From positions 10,835,788-10,890,787 of the forward strand of contig CM022673.1 of assembly GCA_012295275.1 (NCBI GenBank): a stretch of 55,000 nucleotides of DNA, read 5' to 3'. Under the pieces are notes generated by a model, which saw only the letters and a program-made list of their open reading frames with translations, was not told the DNA's origin and searched no databases. This DNA is from Chrysomallon squamiferum. Taxonomy: Eukaryota; Mollusca; Gastropoda; Neomphalida; Peltospiridae. This document shows positions 1 through 30,509 of the stretch, in pieces. Within the stretch, counting starts at the first letter, position 1. Every line of letters starts with the position of its first letter. Made by a program: the position numbers and the translations under genes.

Positions 1-1316
1 AGAAGAAGAAGAAGAAATAATTAAATAAATAAATAAAATATAAATAAATAAATGAAAATAAGTCAACAGATAATGATGATGATGATGATGATGATAATAA
101 TAAGATGCACCCCATTGCCATCTAATCTCAATTGACCATTTTTTTGTTTTCTTTTTCAAATGATTTATGACATATTTCTTGTGAAATAAGTATAAATAAT
201 ATATACAAAAAATAAATGATAAAATTGAAAATAATAAAAATACAAAAAGTAAAGAGATTAAACGAAATCTATTTTTTATTTATATATTTTTCATTTATTC
301 ATTCATTGGTTCATTCATTTAACAAATACATTTTTTATTCTTAATAGTGGTCGCAATATTGTTAGCATTAGCAATGGTTGTTGTAGTGGTGGAAATTGCA
401 GCAGTAGTAGTAGTTTAGTAGCAGTAGCAGTTATATCAGTTGTAACAATAATAGCGACGTTAATTTCATAAACGGAACAGCTTAAGCGAAAAGCAATCTG
501 CTTTGCCAATTTCAATTTACTACATAAGTTAATGAATGCGCATGAAAAAAACACCCAAAGGATGTTTCCGTATCTAATACAATACACCGCTGAGAATAGC
601 TACAGTTTGCAAATGCAAACAGTAAACATTTAAATACACGTGTTCAGTAGGAAATCGTCTGCAAGAACGTGCACCTGCATGGCCGAGACCGGAAACGCAT
701 GCACTCCACTTGTTGCTCGCTCGATTGGTACATTGGTTTCCAGGGGATACGAATTTGAAATGAAGACTCGTTAATAAATTAAATTAACTGCGCAGGTATC
801 GTGACTGCAAAATTTTGAAATAGATGGATTTAACATAAGGTCAAACAAATGTATATGCGTTTACTTAAAACATGTATTTTCAAACATATCCCAAGCGTTT
901 GCCGTTAACAGCCAGCCACCACTTCAACTGATTATCAATGAAAATGACATAGTTTCATTGTACAGTTTTTTCGTTTATCAATTCCATGTGTGCATAACAA
1001 AATGTAAATGCCAAATATATAAAGTTTCTGAGTGCTTTTTATTTCACCCAGTAAAATAAATAAATAAGTTAACTGAAATGTGTTTATAAGGATGTTAAGT
1101 TTATTTACGTTAGAGAGGTCGGCATTCTTGATTTTATTTTTTTTCAACTTAGTGTCTTTAAGTATGTTTGTGTGTATGTATGCGTGTATCTGTTTATTTT
1201 TTGTTTGTGTGTGTGCATGCATATATATGTTTGTGTATGTAATAAAGAAAAATGGGAGACGGGGATAATCAAAAAGGAGTGGAGATATATAGATACAAAA
1301 CTAAATGGGAAAAAAG

Positions 1317-1358
<42 letters not shown>

Positions 1359-2974
1359 GAATAAGAAAGAAAGAAACGAAAGAAAGAAAGAAAGAAAGGA
1401 GCCTTAAAGAGAAAACGAAAGAACGAACGGGAAAGAGATCAAGAACAAAAAAGAGGTGGGATTTTATAATGTAGTAATTGTAGTGGCTGCTCTAGCAGTT
1501 TGGTGAAAAAGGAGTAACACTGCATTACCAAAAGTCGTTTTAAAGAAAGTTTTAAAGTAGTAATAATACCAGTACTGATAAATAATAGTCGAAGCGGTAG
1601 CAGTGGTAGTGGTAGTGGTGGTAGTGGTATTAGGAAGTTGGAAATAGTAGAAGTTGTAGTCGTAGTAGTTTTAATCATAGTAGTAGTTATCGTTGCAACA
1701 GTAGAGAGAGTACTGGTAGACGACTAAGTTTTGTTTATATAACAAATATACTGCTGATATCAGTAATTAACAGTAATATTTACGGTAAAAAAAAAGAAAA
1801 AAAAAAAAGAAGAAAAAAATATTTTCTTTTCTGATGTTAGCGTACTGTGAAAACTTTAAACGGTGCTTTCCTACCTCTAACATCATTGATCTGAACTGTG
1901 TCAGTTACAGAACGTCAGATACACGGACAGTTATATCGTGTAACAAGCAGACCATCTGGTATTCTTCGAAACGTTAGTAATCTAGCAGTAACACTTCCAG
2001 ATTACTTCTTTCTGCCAGCCGTTCATCACGACATCGCGATAATGCAAGAAGAGACAGCGATTTGAAGGATAGACAGAACGCAGCCAGGTTTAGAACGATC
2101 CCATAATATCAGATGTTATGTTTAATCAGACGTAGGCGTCTTGTGATATCAGACGGACTGAAGGTTCAGTAATCTCGGCCATGTTAAAAAGATTACCAAA
2201 CACTGTTGTGTGTGTTTTCTTGTCTATGACCAAAAAAAAAATTAAAAAAAACAAATTAAAAATTAATAATAATAATCATAATAATAATAAAAAGATAGCT
2301 TGCTGTTATTCGATAAAAGTAATCAGGGCAATGTGTGCGTGCTTCTTCTCTGTTACTGTCGTTCATATTAAAATGTGAGGTGTTATTAAACAACTGTTCA
2401 TTCAGTTTAACAGAGATTCCCAAAATCTTCTTTAAAAATTAAGTAACTAGAGTTACGTCCCATTTTGTCCCTCTTCTTTACATTTTTCTTTTCGTTTTCT
2501 TATATTCATACGCTGGTACTTCAACCAGTATCTTTGATGTGATGTTCATTCTGATTTGGTTTCTCTCTCTCTCTATCTCTCTCTCTCTCTCATACTACTA
2601 CTCCAAGCCTAATTAACTCGAATTCAGCAAATATAACCTTATCATTGATAGAACTTTGTACTTTTCTTTCTGTGGCAAGTTTGAAATAAGAAATCTCTTA
2701 GAATGGCGTCAGAAAGTTTCGTCTGTCGCATCATCATTATAAAGTCGCTGACATTCAAAAATTAATTCATGTATATTATCCATTTGGGCGAGGCGAAATG
2801 GGTAAAGTTCGACTTTAAACAATTTAATTATCTTTTTTTTTCTTCTTCTTCTTTTTTTTTTTTTTTTTTTACGTCTAGACCGTTTCTAGAATGGATTTGC
2901 AGAGAATAGCAGGTTGCTTCAATTAAATTAAGATAACTGGCAATATCAGTAAGGGTGATTAACCATGGTTGTAA

Positions 2975-3107
<133 letters not shown>

Positions 3108-4599
3108 TAAAAGAAGAAAAAATATCGTAGAAGAAAAACAGGCAAACAAAATCGAAAAACAAAAACAAAGTGCATTTCAGCTACTTGTTTTCTCAAACTG
3201 ACTTCTGTTTGCGCTACCAGCCAGCTGAGTGTGACTTTAATAAAAATCAGTTTTTTTACATCCTGTTTATAATACCAACTGAAACAACGCATATGGAATA
3301 AATGTCACAAAGGAAATAATCTGTTCATAGATGGCGCTCTCCCTTTCTCGATTTCATAATTTGAACCCGCTCCTTCAGGGAACGAAGTAGCGAAAATTAT
3401 TAGCAACTTCGCTTTTAATGCCATAAAAACCAATCTGCTGAAGAATTAACATTTATCGAGAGCATGAAATGTTGTAAGGTCACTTCATGGTGATAAAAGC
3501 GTGTAAATATTATTTTTCCTACAAGGCCCCCGGAAGTTGGAATGACTACCTCTTTCCTTTTTCGATTGATATATATATATATAAATAAAAAAAAAGCAAC
3601 CCAGTTTAATCCTGTGTCTACTTGAAAGATACATCCTCCACAATGATAGCACCCCACCCCAAAGATGAAATCCTGGATGGTCCGTTCTGTGCGAACCTCA
3701 TTGTTAATAGTTCATACTTGCACTAAATCAGTGTCTTGTTCGGTTTGTTATTTTCGGTTATATGTTTAATTCGTCTGTTCCTGTGTTTATCTTCTGCCCT
3801 CTGATCCCGCCACTTTTCTTCCCGGCGTCTGCTCCTTCTGGCGAACATCACCGAATGTTGCAGAAAGCTGTTAGTTTATATTTTCAGCGATCCGCGAAGG
3901 AATCGAGTAAACTTTCATGACGTACGTATTAATAACACCTTTCAGCAATGGCGGTAAATAAGGCGCCACAATTTGGCGGAAAATAATCGCGGGGGGGGGG
4001 GGGGTTGAAATATTTAATGAACAGCAAAAAGGCCATAATTTGCTGAGATCAAGAGTATTTTATTTGTTTTATTTTAATGTCGACGTAGAATGAAAACCAT
4101 ATGTTATCGAAGAAATAAACAGTTACTAAATCTTAAATAATTCTCAACCGGTATTTATAGTTCATCCCGTGCTTGGATTTACAAACTCCTCTCTTTTTAA
4201 TTATTATTTACATTTAATCGGTGTAACACCTGGCTTTTTTTGGCCTTTTGTTTATTACAACACAGATGGAACTGACCACAAGACACACCTGTCCACCTAA
4301 GAAATAAATTTCAACACCTGAGAAGTGACGAAAGAAGAAGGATTAAATATTAAAATGTATAATCAGAATTGTAATGGTTGTAGTAGTAGTAGTAATATGA
4401 AAAAGAAGAGGAGGAAGAAGAAGAACAACAATAGACAGATAGATAGATAGATAGATAAATAAATTCAAATTTAAAATATTTAAATCAGATAATTATTAAA
4501 TTATTTTATTTCTCGGATCTGAACATTATCTTATTAATATTAAACACCCATCAAACTTTAGAAAAGAGTATCGAGAACTGAATACAACCCACCTTTACA

Positions 4600-4871
4600 T
4601 CAATAATATATAATACAAAATATAGTATATATTATATTTAATATGACCCCTATAACATAGTTATAGCAGCAGCAGTAAATAATATATTTAATATATATTA
4701 TACTTTTTGTGACCCTGTTTGATATATATCGTATATAACACAGCGTTAACTATATAGCCTACATTTGGTATGTAATATTCTTATAGCAGTACCAGTATAA
4801 AATTATAATATATTTGGTGTACTTTATAATTTTTATGATTTCGTTTTATGTATTGTATATAATTTAGCAGT

Positions 4872-4914
<43 letters not shown>

Positions 4915-5070
4915 TATACATATATATATTGTTACTGCTAAATTTATATAAATATAAATGTTATATAATTTTCTTACAGCAATAGCAGCATATAATGTTT
5001 AGCTATTGTATATTAAACTTGGTATGACCCCCATTTTTTTAATAATTTATAATTCACTTATAGCAATAGT
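4600..5070. repeat. Diverged AT-rich tandem units containing an 84-bp inverted repeat
   Basis: Motifs such as TTATAGCAGTA and related forms recur about every 100-150 bp (near 4660, 4782, 4866, 4980 and 5056), each followed by AT-rich sequence, which suggests an old tandem array. Within it, 4861-4944 forms a palindrome: AATTTAGCAGTAACA on the left and TGTTACTGCTAAATT on the right, with an AT microsatellite in the middle. No coding potential is visible. Confidence 0.6.
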
Positions 5071-5828
5071 AAATTGTCACCGTAACCTCAGCTCCGACAA
5101 GGGAGCACGTGGTTGCTGTTAATTACGTGATCAAGTGGTGTCATTATCGGCTGCGTTTGCGAGGCGCGAGCGGTGGTTTGCAGGAGTCGTTGGCAGACGA
5201 CCAGAAAAGTGAACGAATCATCGTCTGACATTTAGAAGAGAACAAAGACACAGCGATTTAACATTTAATTCAACAGAACTTTTGTGTAATAGAAATGTAT
5301 TTCACCCAGCCGTAATTGAGGTTGCTTACACTTAAATGCATATTTTTATTGTTGTATAATGAGCGAGTACGAAAGGAGATGAATAAAAGAAGTAATGTTT
5401 ATAGCATCCGGCGTTTGTGCTAGCAGCAGCAGTAGTAGTAGTGGCGGTAGTAGTTGTATGTGTAGTAATAGTAGTAGTAGCAGCAGTAGTTACCAAGTGT
5501 AAGAGCAGTAGTAGTAGCAGCTATGTCCAAATTTATTAATATCTCGAGCAGGAGTAGTTACAGAAGCAATGACAGATCAGTTTTTATACTGTTAGTATCT
5601 TGCGACAGTTCTAATAGCAGCAGTAATGAAATAACTGTACTTATAGTAGTAACAGAAACAGCAGCTTAATGTAAATATATACAGACTGCAGTTAAAATAA
5701 CTGTATTTGAGTATTGCATAAAAAGTTTGGTTTCAGTTTTAACATTTTAAAATGACTGTCGGATATGAATCATTAGCAATACGTGCACAAAATTTGACAG
5801 ATAAACATTTCCCATTCAAAAACACCAC

Positions 5829-6065
5829 GTATGACATTTAGTTTGGAGTCTTCTGACATAACATCAGGGTGTGGATGTCTCTACTGCGGGGACACATCAT
5901 CTTCATAATGTCCCCAAATTACTATTACCACTGTTATTGTTATCATCATCACATCATCTATGGCATTTAGTTTGAAGTCTTCTGACATAACTTCAGGGTG
6001 TGGAGTTCTCAACATCATCTTCATAATGTCCCCAAATTATTATTACTACTGTTATTGTTATTATT
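5829..6065. repeat. Direct tandem duplication, about 130-bp period
   Basis: The segment beginning TATGACATTTAGTTTGGAGT near 5830 recurs as TATGGCATTTAGTTTGAAGT at 5959. Both copies contain TCTTCTGACATAAC, a CAGGGTGTGGA block and CTTCATAATGTCCCCAAATT, and both end in an ATT-rich trinucleotide run. The second copy lacks about 20 bases found in the first. Confidence 0.85.
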
Positions 6066-6485
6066 ATTAGTATTATTATTAGTATTATTGATATTGATAT
6101 TACTACTATTATTATCATTATCATCGTTGTTATTAATATGATTATTATAACTATTACTCCTGCTACTTATTCTACCACTATCAACCACAACTACTTCTAC
6201 TGCTGCTAACATTAACAATAATAATCATCGTCATCGTCATCACCATCGTCATTATAATTAATATTATATTTAAAAGACTTTACATGTTTAAGGACGATTA
6301 CACGTGAAAGAAAAAGCCTGCTGATGTCGCGCGAATGGTTACTCTCTTTCCATAAGCAGAAAGGAGTAGTTTATGTGCATTTCCCACAGAAGAGAAAACG
6401 TATTATGTTTTTTGATAATCGATCATGGGGCAGTTAGAGGGCAGTTATTAAAGTTTTTGTTTTATAATAAGTTTGATTGTCTGTG

Positions 6486-6519
<34 letters not shown>

Positions 6520-6591
6520 TATTTAGAAAAACATTAACACAATCAAACAAATAACCATCATGTGCACAAACACACAAATTATAAAATAATC

Positions 6592-6597
6592 TTTAAT
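6592..6597 (-). promoter_or_regulatory. Candidate MTG1 polyadenylation signal (ATTAAA)
   Basis: On the minus strand ATTAAA occurs 13 bases after the MTG1 stop codon, within an AT-rich stretch. It would give a very short 3' UTR. This rests on motif and position only. Confidence 0.35.
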
Positions 6598-6610
6598 TAC
6601 AACATTTTTT

Positions 6611-7624
6611 TTATCCACTTCTTTTTTCTCCTACATGTATTTTATCATCGTCCAACAGAAATCCGCCAAGATGACCTTCCCTGAAGGCTTTCAAAACAAT
6701 CATGGCGGCCTCCTTAAAATTAGGCATCAGTTTGTACTCGCTTGTTGCCACGTCCTTGATTTTGTTCACCTTCTTATTGTGGAAAGCTACGTGCGCGAGC
6801 AGCTCGAGGTAATTGTCCGTGGGCTCGGTCATCTGGAAGTAATCCACGTACTTGAACAAGTTTCTTCTGTTCATCCAGTAGAGCAGGTAGTCTGCAATGT
6901 TCTCCTCTTCCACCAAGCGATCGGGCAAACAGCTGCACAACGACAACCTCATTCCCGTTTCCACATCGGGGATCTTCGGCGTGAGAATGCCAGGGGTATC
7001 CACAATATACATGGGCGGTTCGGTCTTCACTTTAATCTTCGACATGACGCTGCGAGTGACGCCTGCAATTGCTCCTACGGAACTCGCTCGACCTTTTCTT
7101 CCGATGTTGGCCCATCTGACCGTGTTAATGAACGTCGACTTGCCGACGTTCGGAACGCCTATAACCAAAATGTTGTACTCGTTAAAGCCTTCCCTGCCAA
7201 ACCGCGGCCTGGATTCGGTCAGCTCGATTATTTTGGGAAGAATCTGCGTTTTCAAGAACTTGTTCTGCTGGAACTGTCGAAGATCCGTGAAGAAAACCGT
7301 GTCCACGCCTTCGGAATGAAGAGTCGACTTAATGGCGTTTTTCCTCGAAGGGTCAAGGTCAACGAGATCTGATTTGTTGAGCAGCAGAACGTGAGGTCGG
7401 AGGTTGAGGATGTTCCTGGATGTAAACATTTAAAATTAGTTAAATCAGAGGCTAGAGGCTATTAAAGATAATACAGCCAGCTAAAGTCACTAAAATTTCA
7501 CTGTGTATGAAATATTATTTACCTGATAGTTTGGTTATGTGTGTATGTTGGTTTGTGTTACAATAATCTTCTTATATCACTTTTTTCTTCATTTTTTATT
7601 TTTTTATTTACTCATTGAGGTTGG

Positions 7625-7697
<73 letters not shown>

Positions 7698-8405
7698 TCG
7701 TTATTATCGAGGTTTTACACACACACACACACACGCACGCACACACACACGCACACACACACACGCACACAGACACACACGCACACACACTCACACACAC
7801 ACACACACATTATGGTTATTATAAATCATGTTATATAAATAACTGTTTCGAGCCTTTTTGTCATAAAACAAAAATCTCCCTAAAAAGTTGGGTTTATTTA
7901 TTTTATTCCCCCCCCCCATTATGACGAAAGGACAAACTAAATCATCGTCAAACTTTTTGATAATTTTAGATAATGTTCTGATACTGGCATGGATTATATA
8001 AACAGTATATATGTATTGCTTATTAATTAATAGCTTAATAAAATTAATTTGGAACAAATTAATAATTAACAGCTCGTAGGTTAATCGAATATATTCTAAC
8101 TTTTTAACATTATTGTTATTATTATTATTATTATTATTATTCGAATAATTTATTCATTTTGCTTACACGATTATTGCAAATAAGACGTAAATCTTTGTAA
8201 ACAAATACCTGAAATTAGGGTTGCGTCCGGAAACCGGAATTCTCGCATCGTGCACTTCCACAACACAATCAATGTCCTTTAGAGTAGCTTGAATTCTTTC
8301 CATCCCCTTTAACATGTGGCCCGGAAACCATTTCATGGCCTGTGTATTTGGGACCGTGAAAGCTTGACGGAAAGTTTTAGCACTATTGTAAACATGTTTC
8401 GCCAT
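6611..8405 (-). CDS. MTG1: Mitochondrial ribosome-associated GTPase 1 (YlqF/MTG1 family), two exons
   Basis: Exons are 8209-8405 and 6611-7415, joined AG|G at an Arg codon, giving 333 aa; human MTG1 is 334 aa. MTG1 is a circularly permuted GTPase on the matrix side of the inner mitochondrial membrane that helps assemble the large mitoribosomal subunit. Exon 1 has a basic leader and the family signature KWFPGHM (about residues 26-32), then VHDARIP. Exon 2 carries G4 NKSD (about 79-82), G1 GVPNVGKST (152-160), the G2 Thr in GVTR (186) and G3 DTPG (205-208), the permuted G4-G1-G3 order. The start at 8405 has a G at -3 and at +4, and the preceding 16 residues look like a matrix-targeting presequence. 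A TTTTCAG just upstream could instead be a splice acceptor, so an extra 5' exon is possible. The single intron (7416-8208) is filled with CT and CA repeats. All GTPase motifs are intact. Confidence 0.95.
7628..7809. repeat. Compound (CT)n(CA)n microsatellite in the MTG1 intron
   Basis: A CT tract (7628-7677) is followed by two CA tracts (7678-7698 and about 7716-7809) with occasional G substitutions. On the MTG1 transcript it reads TG then AG. It lies well inside the intron, away from both splice sites. Confidence 0.95.
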
Positions 8406-8615
8406 CGCTGAAAACATACAATAAAGTTTTAAAATATGAAATAACTTAATGAATTCCCTCGTTTTTCCCACTCGATGATTTTGTCAGCCATTTCTAAACC
8501 ATTTAATGGGAAATAACTCGAAATGAATAATAGTTATAAAAACCCATTACAGACTGAGTTGTTCATATGCCGTTTAGGTCCATTCCTTGATAATTGAGGT
8601 TTTACTCAAAATTTG

Positions 8616-8675
<60 letters not shown>

Positions 8676-8868
8676 AGGATATTTGGTAATATGTTAATAA
8701 TTAAAAAGAAAAGAAAAGAAAGAAAAAAGAAAAAACATTCAGTTTCACTCTGTTTTATTTTATTTTATCTATCTATTTATTTATTTAATGAAATTACTAA
8801 TATATACTTTGAAATATTTTCGTTAATTAAAGCAACTGACTGTACCGTTTGAAACTGTTTCATTTCAG

Positions 8869-19189
<10,321 letters not shown>

Positions 19190-20650
19190 CGCATGACTTG
19201 TCGTATGTGTGAACTAATTTACATACAGACACACAGACAAACACACAGAATTCTTCATATACAGACAAACGCATAGACACATGTTTAGACATATATATAT
19301 GAACATGCATCCATACGTACATGTACACAACATACACATACATGCAGCTACACAAAGAAGCATACATACTGAAATATACAATCAAGCATTTCGGTTTAAT
19401 TGTTATTCATACTACACTGGTTGTTATTAATTTTCATATTTCATTATACATCAAAAATCATTTTGTTGTCAAATGTACCGTCATATAAATGTCATTGTGT
19501 GACAACCAAACTGTCCATACATCCGTCATTCTGCAGCCACTGTTGCATCATCAGAATCTACAGTTTTGAAATTCGCTTGTTCTTTCGCATGTATGTTATT
19601 TATATTTTTAATATTTTTTTATTTTTTTTTTTTTTTTTTTTTATAGATTTTAATTCTTCATATATCTAGTGCTAAAAATTATTAGAATTGTAAATGTCAT
19701 GTTAACTGTTCCGCCGTATTGTGCCAAATAAGTTTCAAAATCGGAAAAATTAACTCGCTAATTTTATTATAAAGAATGACACGTAATATCTCGTACCTGA
19801 AGAATAATTTATATCAAGAGGATTCTCTAAAATACTGATTCTTTAGAATTGTGTACATCTGAAAATTTAAATAAAATTACATGCCAGATATTCTGAAGAA
19901 TATGTTAACATGATTCAACAGAATATTTCTGTATAGATAATGGTTTATGTGAGATTATTCTTCATAGTATTTTATACAACGACCATTCTACACAATGCTT
20001 TATACCAAGAAGATTCGAAAAAATAATTAAGATAATTCTACACAATAATTCATATTTTTTTCCAGTATAATTGTACCTAATACTGACACCTGAAAATTCT
20101 ACATCTGGAAATTCTATTTAATGTTTTGTATAAAAATGATTCTTTAAGATTCTTTATACAAGAATATTCTAAAAAATAAACCTACAGAATAATTATAAAA
20201 ATGCAAGGAAGGTTCTGTCTTGTACTGACATAATTAATTCTATAAAATACGTTTTATCTGGAAATGCTAAAGAATGGATTTTTTTTCCTGTGATGATTCT
20301 ATAGAATGCTTTATACAAAGAGAATTCTATAAAATGGCAAACTCGACACAAAAACAATCAATTAGATTACTATTCAAACAGGATTTTACCAAAACAGTAT
20401 TATTAAATATTACCATTTATTTATTTCAGCTGAATATGTGTCTTATATTTTATTGTGAACATTTACTGGTTTTCTTCAAGTCTTTTATTTTTGATCTTCT
20501 TTCCTGTTACGTTAATCTTTATATTTTGTTCTAGTTTAAACAACTGTGAATGTCATTCAAATTATTCTATTTATTAAATTTATTAACTGTATCTGAAGTC
20601 GCTAAGTTATTCTTCATTGAAAAAAAATAAAGTTCATACAAATTCATCCA
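19190..20650 (+). other. Integrin 3' flank: probable 3' UTR with a diverged palindromic repeat array
   Basis: After the TAG at 19187-19189 no further exon is recognisable. Candidate AATAAA signals lie at 19870-19875 and 20626-20631. From about 19780 to 20345 diverged units built on ATTCTA...GAAT and TTTATAC recur roughly every 30-40 bases; examples are GATTCTATAGAATGC and ATATTCTGAAGAATAT. Either AATAAA could end the transcript; if the distal one is used, the array is part of the mature mRNA. Confidence 0.45.
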
Positions 20651-21610
20651 TTGGATTTTAGCTTGTTAATTGTTTTCAGAAACTATTTGGATTAGCGGAT
20701 AAAAATAACTGAGTTTAAAATTTCAGATAAACATTCGGTGTATGTATTTATTTACTTATGTGTCTACGCAGGTCTGTAAATAATGTGTACAGATATGTAC
20801 GTATGTATATACATATACGCATTTGTGCTGTAATAATAATAATAAGAAGAAGAACGGTACTGAGGAGGAGAGTTCTCTGTTTCCAGTAAACACCGTTTAT
20901 GTCTTAGGTCCATGTCCTAGGAATCAGCACTAAAGGGAGATAACTACACCTATACCAGTCGACGACGTCAGTAATAACAACAACAACAACAACAACAACA
21001 ATAATGCTATCGTCATCATCAGGATCATCAGGAAGCTCAGGTTAATTATTTAATTAATAATTTGACAATCGGTTTAATAAAAAAAAAAAAAAAAAAAAGC
21101 CAGTCAAATAAATCTGGTGTAATAATATTTTATTTAAATATGGCACGGAATTCTGAATAACAATGAACTCTGTATATCTTATACATGATATGATTGTACT
21201 CAATAGATAACTTGTTCCATTACAAAATAAATAAACAAAACATGATTTTTCCTGCCGAATTCTACACTTTATTTGTATACGAACACAATAAAGGTTTGTA
21301 ACTGAAACGTACATTTCTGCAAACATCAAAATAAAATAAATCAAAATATATTTGAAAAAGCTTAGATATACCCAAAAGTAAAACGAAACAATAAAAAAAA
21401 CTAACAAACTAGCAACCATAACGAACAAGATTTCAAAAACTTAAATATTATATAATAAATAAATAAATAATATAATATAATATAATAAAACATTATATAT
21501 ATGAATAAAAACTAACAAACCACTCCACAAAAAGAACAATATTAAAAAATATAAATATATTAACAGTTTTCCGTATATATAAATAAGTTTTAATTGAATT
21601 TTAAAATAAA

Positions 21611-21644
<34 letters not shown>

Positions 21645-21770
21645 GAAACGGTAACCAAACAAAAAATAAATTTAAATTAAAGAAAAAACAGAAAACAAAA
21701 TCAAAATCGAAACAGATCCAAAATATCAAATAAAAAGTCAAACGAAACAAAATTAAATAATAATAGTTAC

Positions 21771-21851
<81 letters not shown>

Positions 21852-22140
21852 AAGAAGAAGAAGAAGAAGACGAAGAAGAGGAAGAAAAAGAAGAAGAAAG
21901 AAATATATATATATACATAAATATATATTTAAAGAAAGCAATAAATTGAAAGCAATAAATAGTAGCAGTAGTAATGATGATCATAATATCAATAATAGTT
22001 ATAAAAATAATAATAACAATAACAATAATAGTAATAATAAAAATTATAATGAATTTAATATTTATGTTATTGTTATTACCATTAATTTAATTACTTCAGT
22101 GAACATTTTACATAATTCATTCATTTACTAATTTATTTAG
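20650..22140. other. Intergenic region between integrin and SUGCT, low complexity
   Basis: No gene is recognisable. It contains (AAC)n at 20977-21003, an A run near 21080, long AT-rich stretches, an A run at about 21617-21642, and AAT then AAG arrays at about 21770-21890. From about 21750 onward the sequence resembles introns of the neighbouring SUGCT gene (see the exon copy at 22169-22282). A short AAAGGGAGATAACTA at 20932-20946 resembles a motif that, from memory, recurs in molluscan DNA. Confidence 0.5.
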
Positions 22141-22168
22141 AAATCTGTAACAGTAAATAAAAACACAC

Positions 22169-22282
22169 CTGGGTTGACAGTAGATTACACTCCTAGGTGC
22201 TGCCCTCTACCGGTGTTCTGTCTGTGAAGTACTGCAGCGAGAATCGAACCGTAGGCGTACAAACCCGTGGATAGGCCAGTCA
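22169..22282 (-). pseudogene. Truncated duplicate of a SUGCT exon
   Basis: The minus strand repeats most of the functional SUGCT exon 25208-25351: the codons for [20 protein letters not shown] are nearly identical to the source. The copy has a one-base net insertion near the 3' side (CACCTAGGAGTG where the source has CACATACAGTG), which breaks the frame, and it lacks the 5' part of the exon including the catalytic Asp context. The flanking intron is copied too: 21960-22168 matches 24970-25207. It lies beyond the SUGCT stop codon, so it would fall in the 3' UTR or 3' flank. Confidence 0.9.
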
Positions 22283-22306
22283 GTGAAATAATCCTGAACA
22301 CGTAAA

Positions 22307-29542
<7,236 letters not shown>

Positions 29543-29782
29543 CTTTGCACACGCATCTGTTTTTAGCGAACTTTGTGTTATGGTCCAGCGGTTAGCTTGG
29601 TAGCTATTTATAATCTCACAAACAGCTAACGGACAAACAAACGTATATGGATTAATTTTATGGATGTTTCTTGCAGTTTAGACTGCTGATGTCACACACT
29701 ACAATGAAAAATAAATGTGTATGAAGTGGTGTGGATGACTTAAATGTTTTGAAAGAATCCTTTTCTACTTTATTCTTTATTA

Positions 29783-29857
<75 letters not shown>

Positions 29858-30264
29858 AATAATAAACAATAAATTAAATGCAGGTCTATTTTTATGTAAC
29901 TACGGCTTATATGGTGAAAAACAAATATATATTTTAAAATGACAAATAAATGAAATTAAAAATAATATATTTAAAATTATTTTTATTACGTTTGACTTGT
30001 GAATTCATTTATTTATTTATTTATTTATTTTAGTGTACCTTATATTACAGTATTACTTTTTTTATTTTTTTATTTAATGACTGAATGGATATTTAACAAA
30101 GGACACTACAACACTTTCTAAGCAATAATCACAGCAAAGGTCATACCATTAGGTACAAAAAGGACATTACTGACAATACTCGTTTATTATCGTTATTTTA
30201 TTTTTACTGTTTTTAATTCATCAGTCTCGTCCTCAGCGTGAAAGAGAAAATATCCACAACAGCT

Positions 30265-30345
30265 CACCGCAGGGAATTGAACTCTCGACCACTGGGCGTT
30301 CTCGTGGTCACCGCTGATACAACAGCATTGTTAACTGACGACTCG
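30265..30345 (-). mobile_element. Possible tRNA-derived SINE fragment
   Basis: On the minus strand GTCGAGAGTTCAATTCCC (30272-30290 region) resembles a Pol III B box and T-arm, preceded by ATCAGCGGTGACCACGAG, which looks like an anticodon-arm region. A weak A-box-like TAACAATGCTG lies about 45 bases further upstream. It cannot be shown to fold as a complete tRNA, so a degenerate SINE head is the best guess. Confidence 0.35.
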
Positions 30346-30509
30346 ATACCAGTAGAGTGTTAACTGTTTTTGTCGTTGTTACGCCTCGCGATTTGTAGCT
30401 AATATATCATTCATGTTCCCCATCTGCTGTGCAGGAGGCACTGATTGGACGGTTTGACCGAGTAATTATGTTAGCTGTTTAGCGGTTTGGTGAAAGACTA
30501 TCTGTCCCG

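Noticed and set aside
6635-7372. Long plus-strand open frame (245 codons) and a second one at 6897-7319
   Set aside because: Both are exact antisense shadows of MTG1 exon 2, which has clear GTPase motifs on the minus strand.
29578-29600. TGGTCCAGCGGTTAGC resembling a tRNA A box
   Set aside because: No B box or foldable tRNA follows; at most a fragment of a SINE head.
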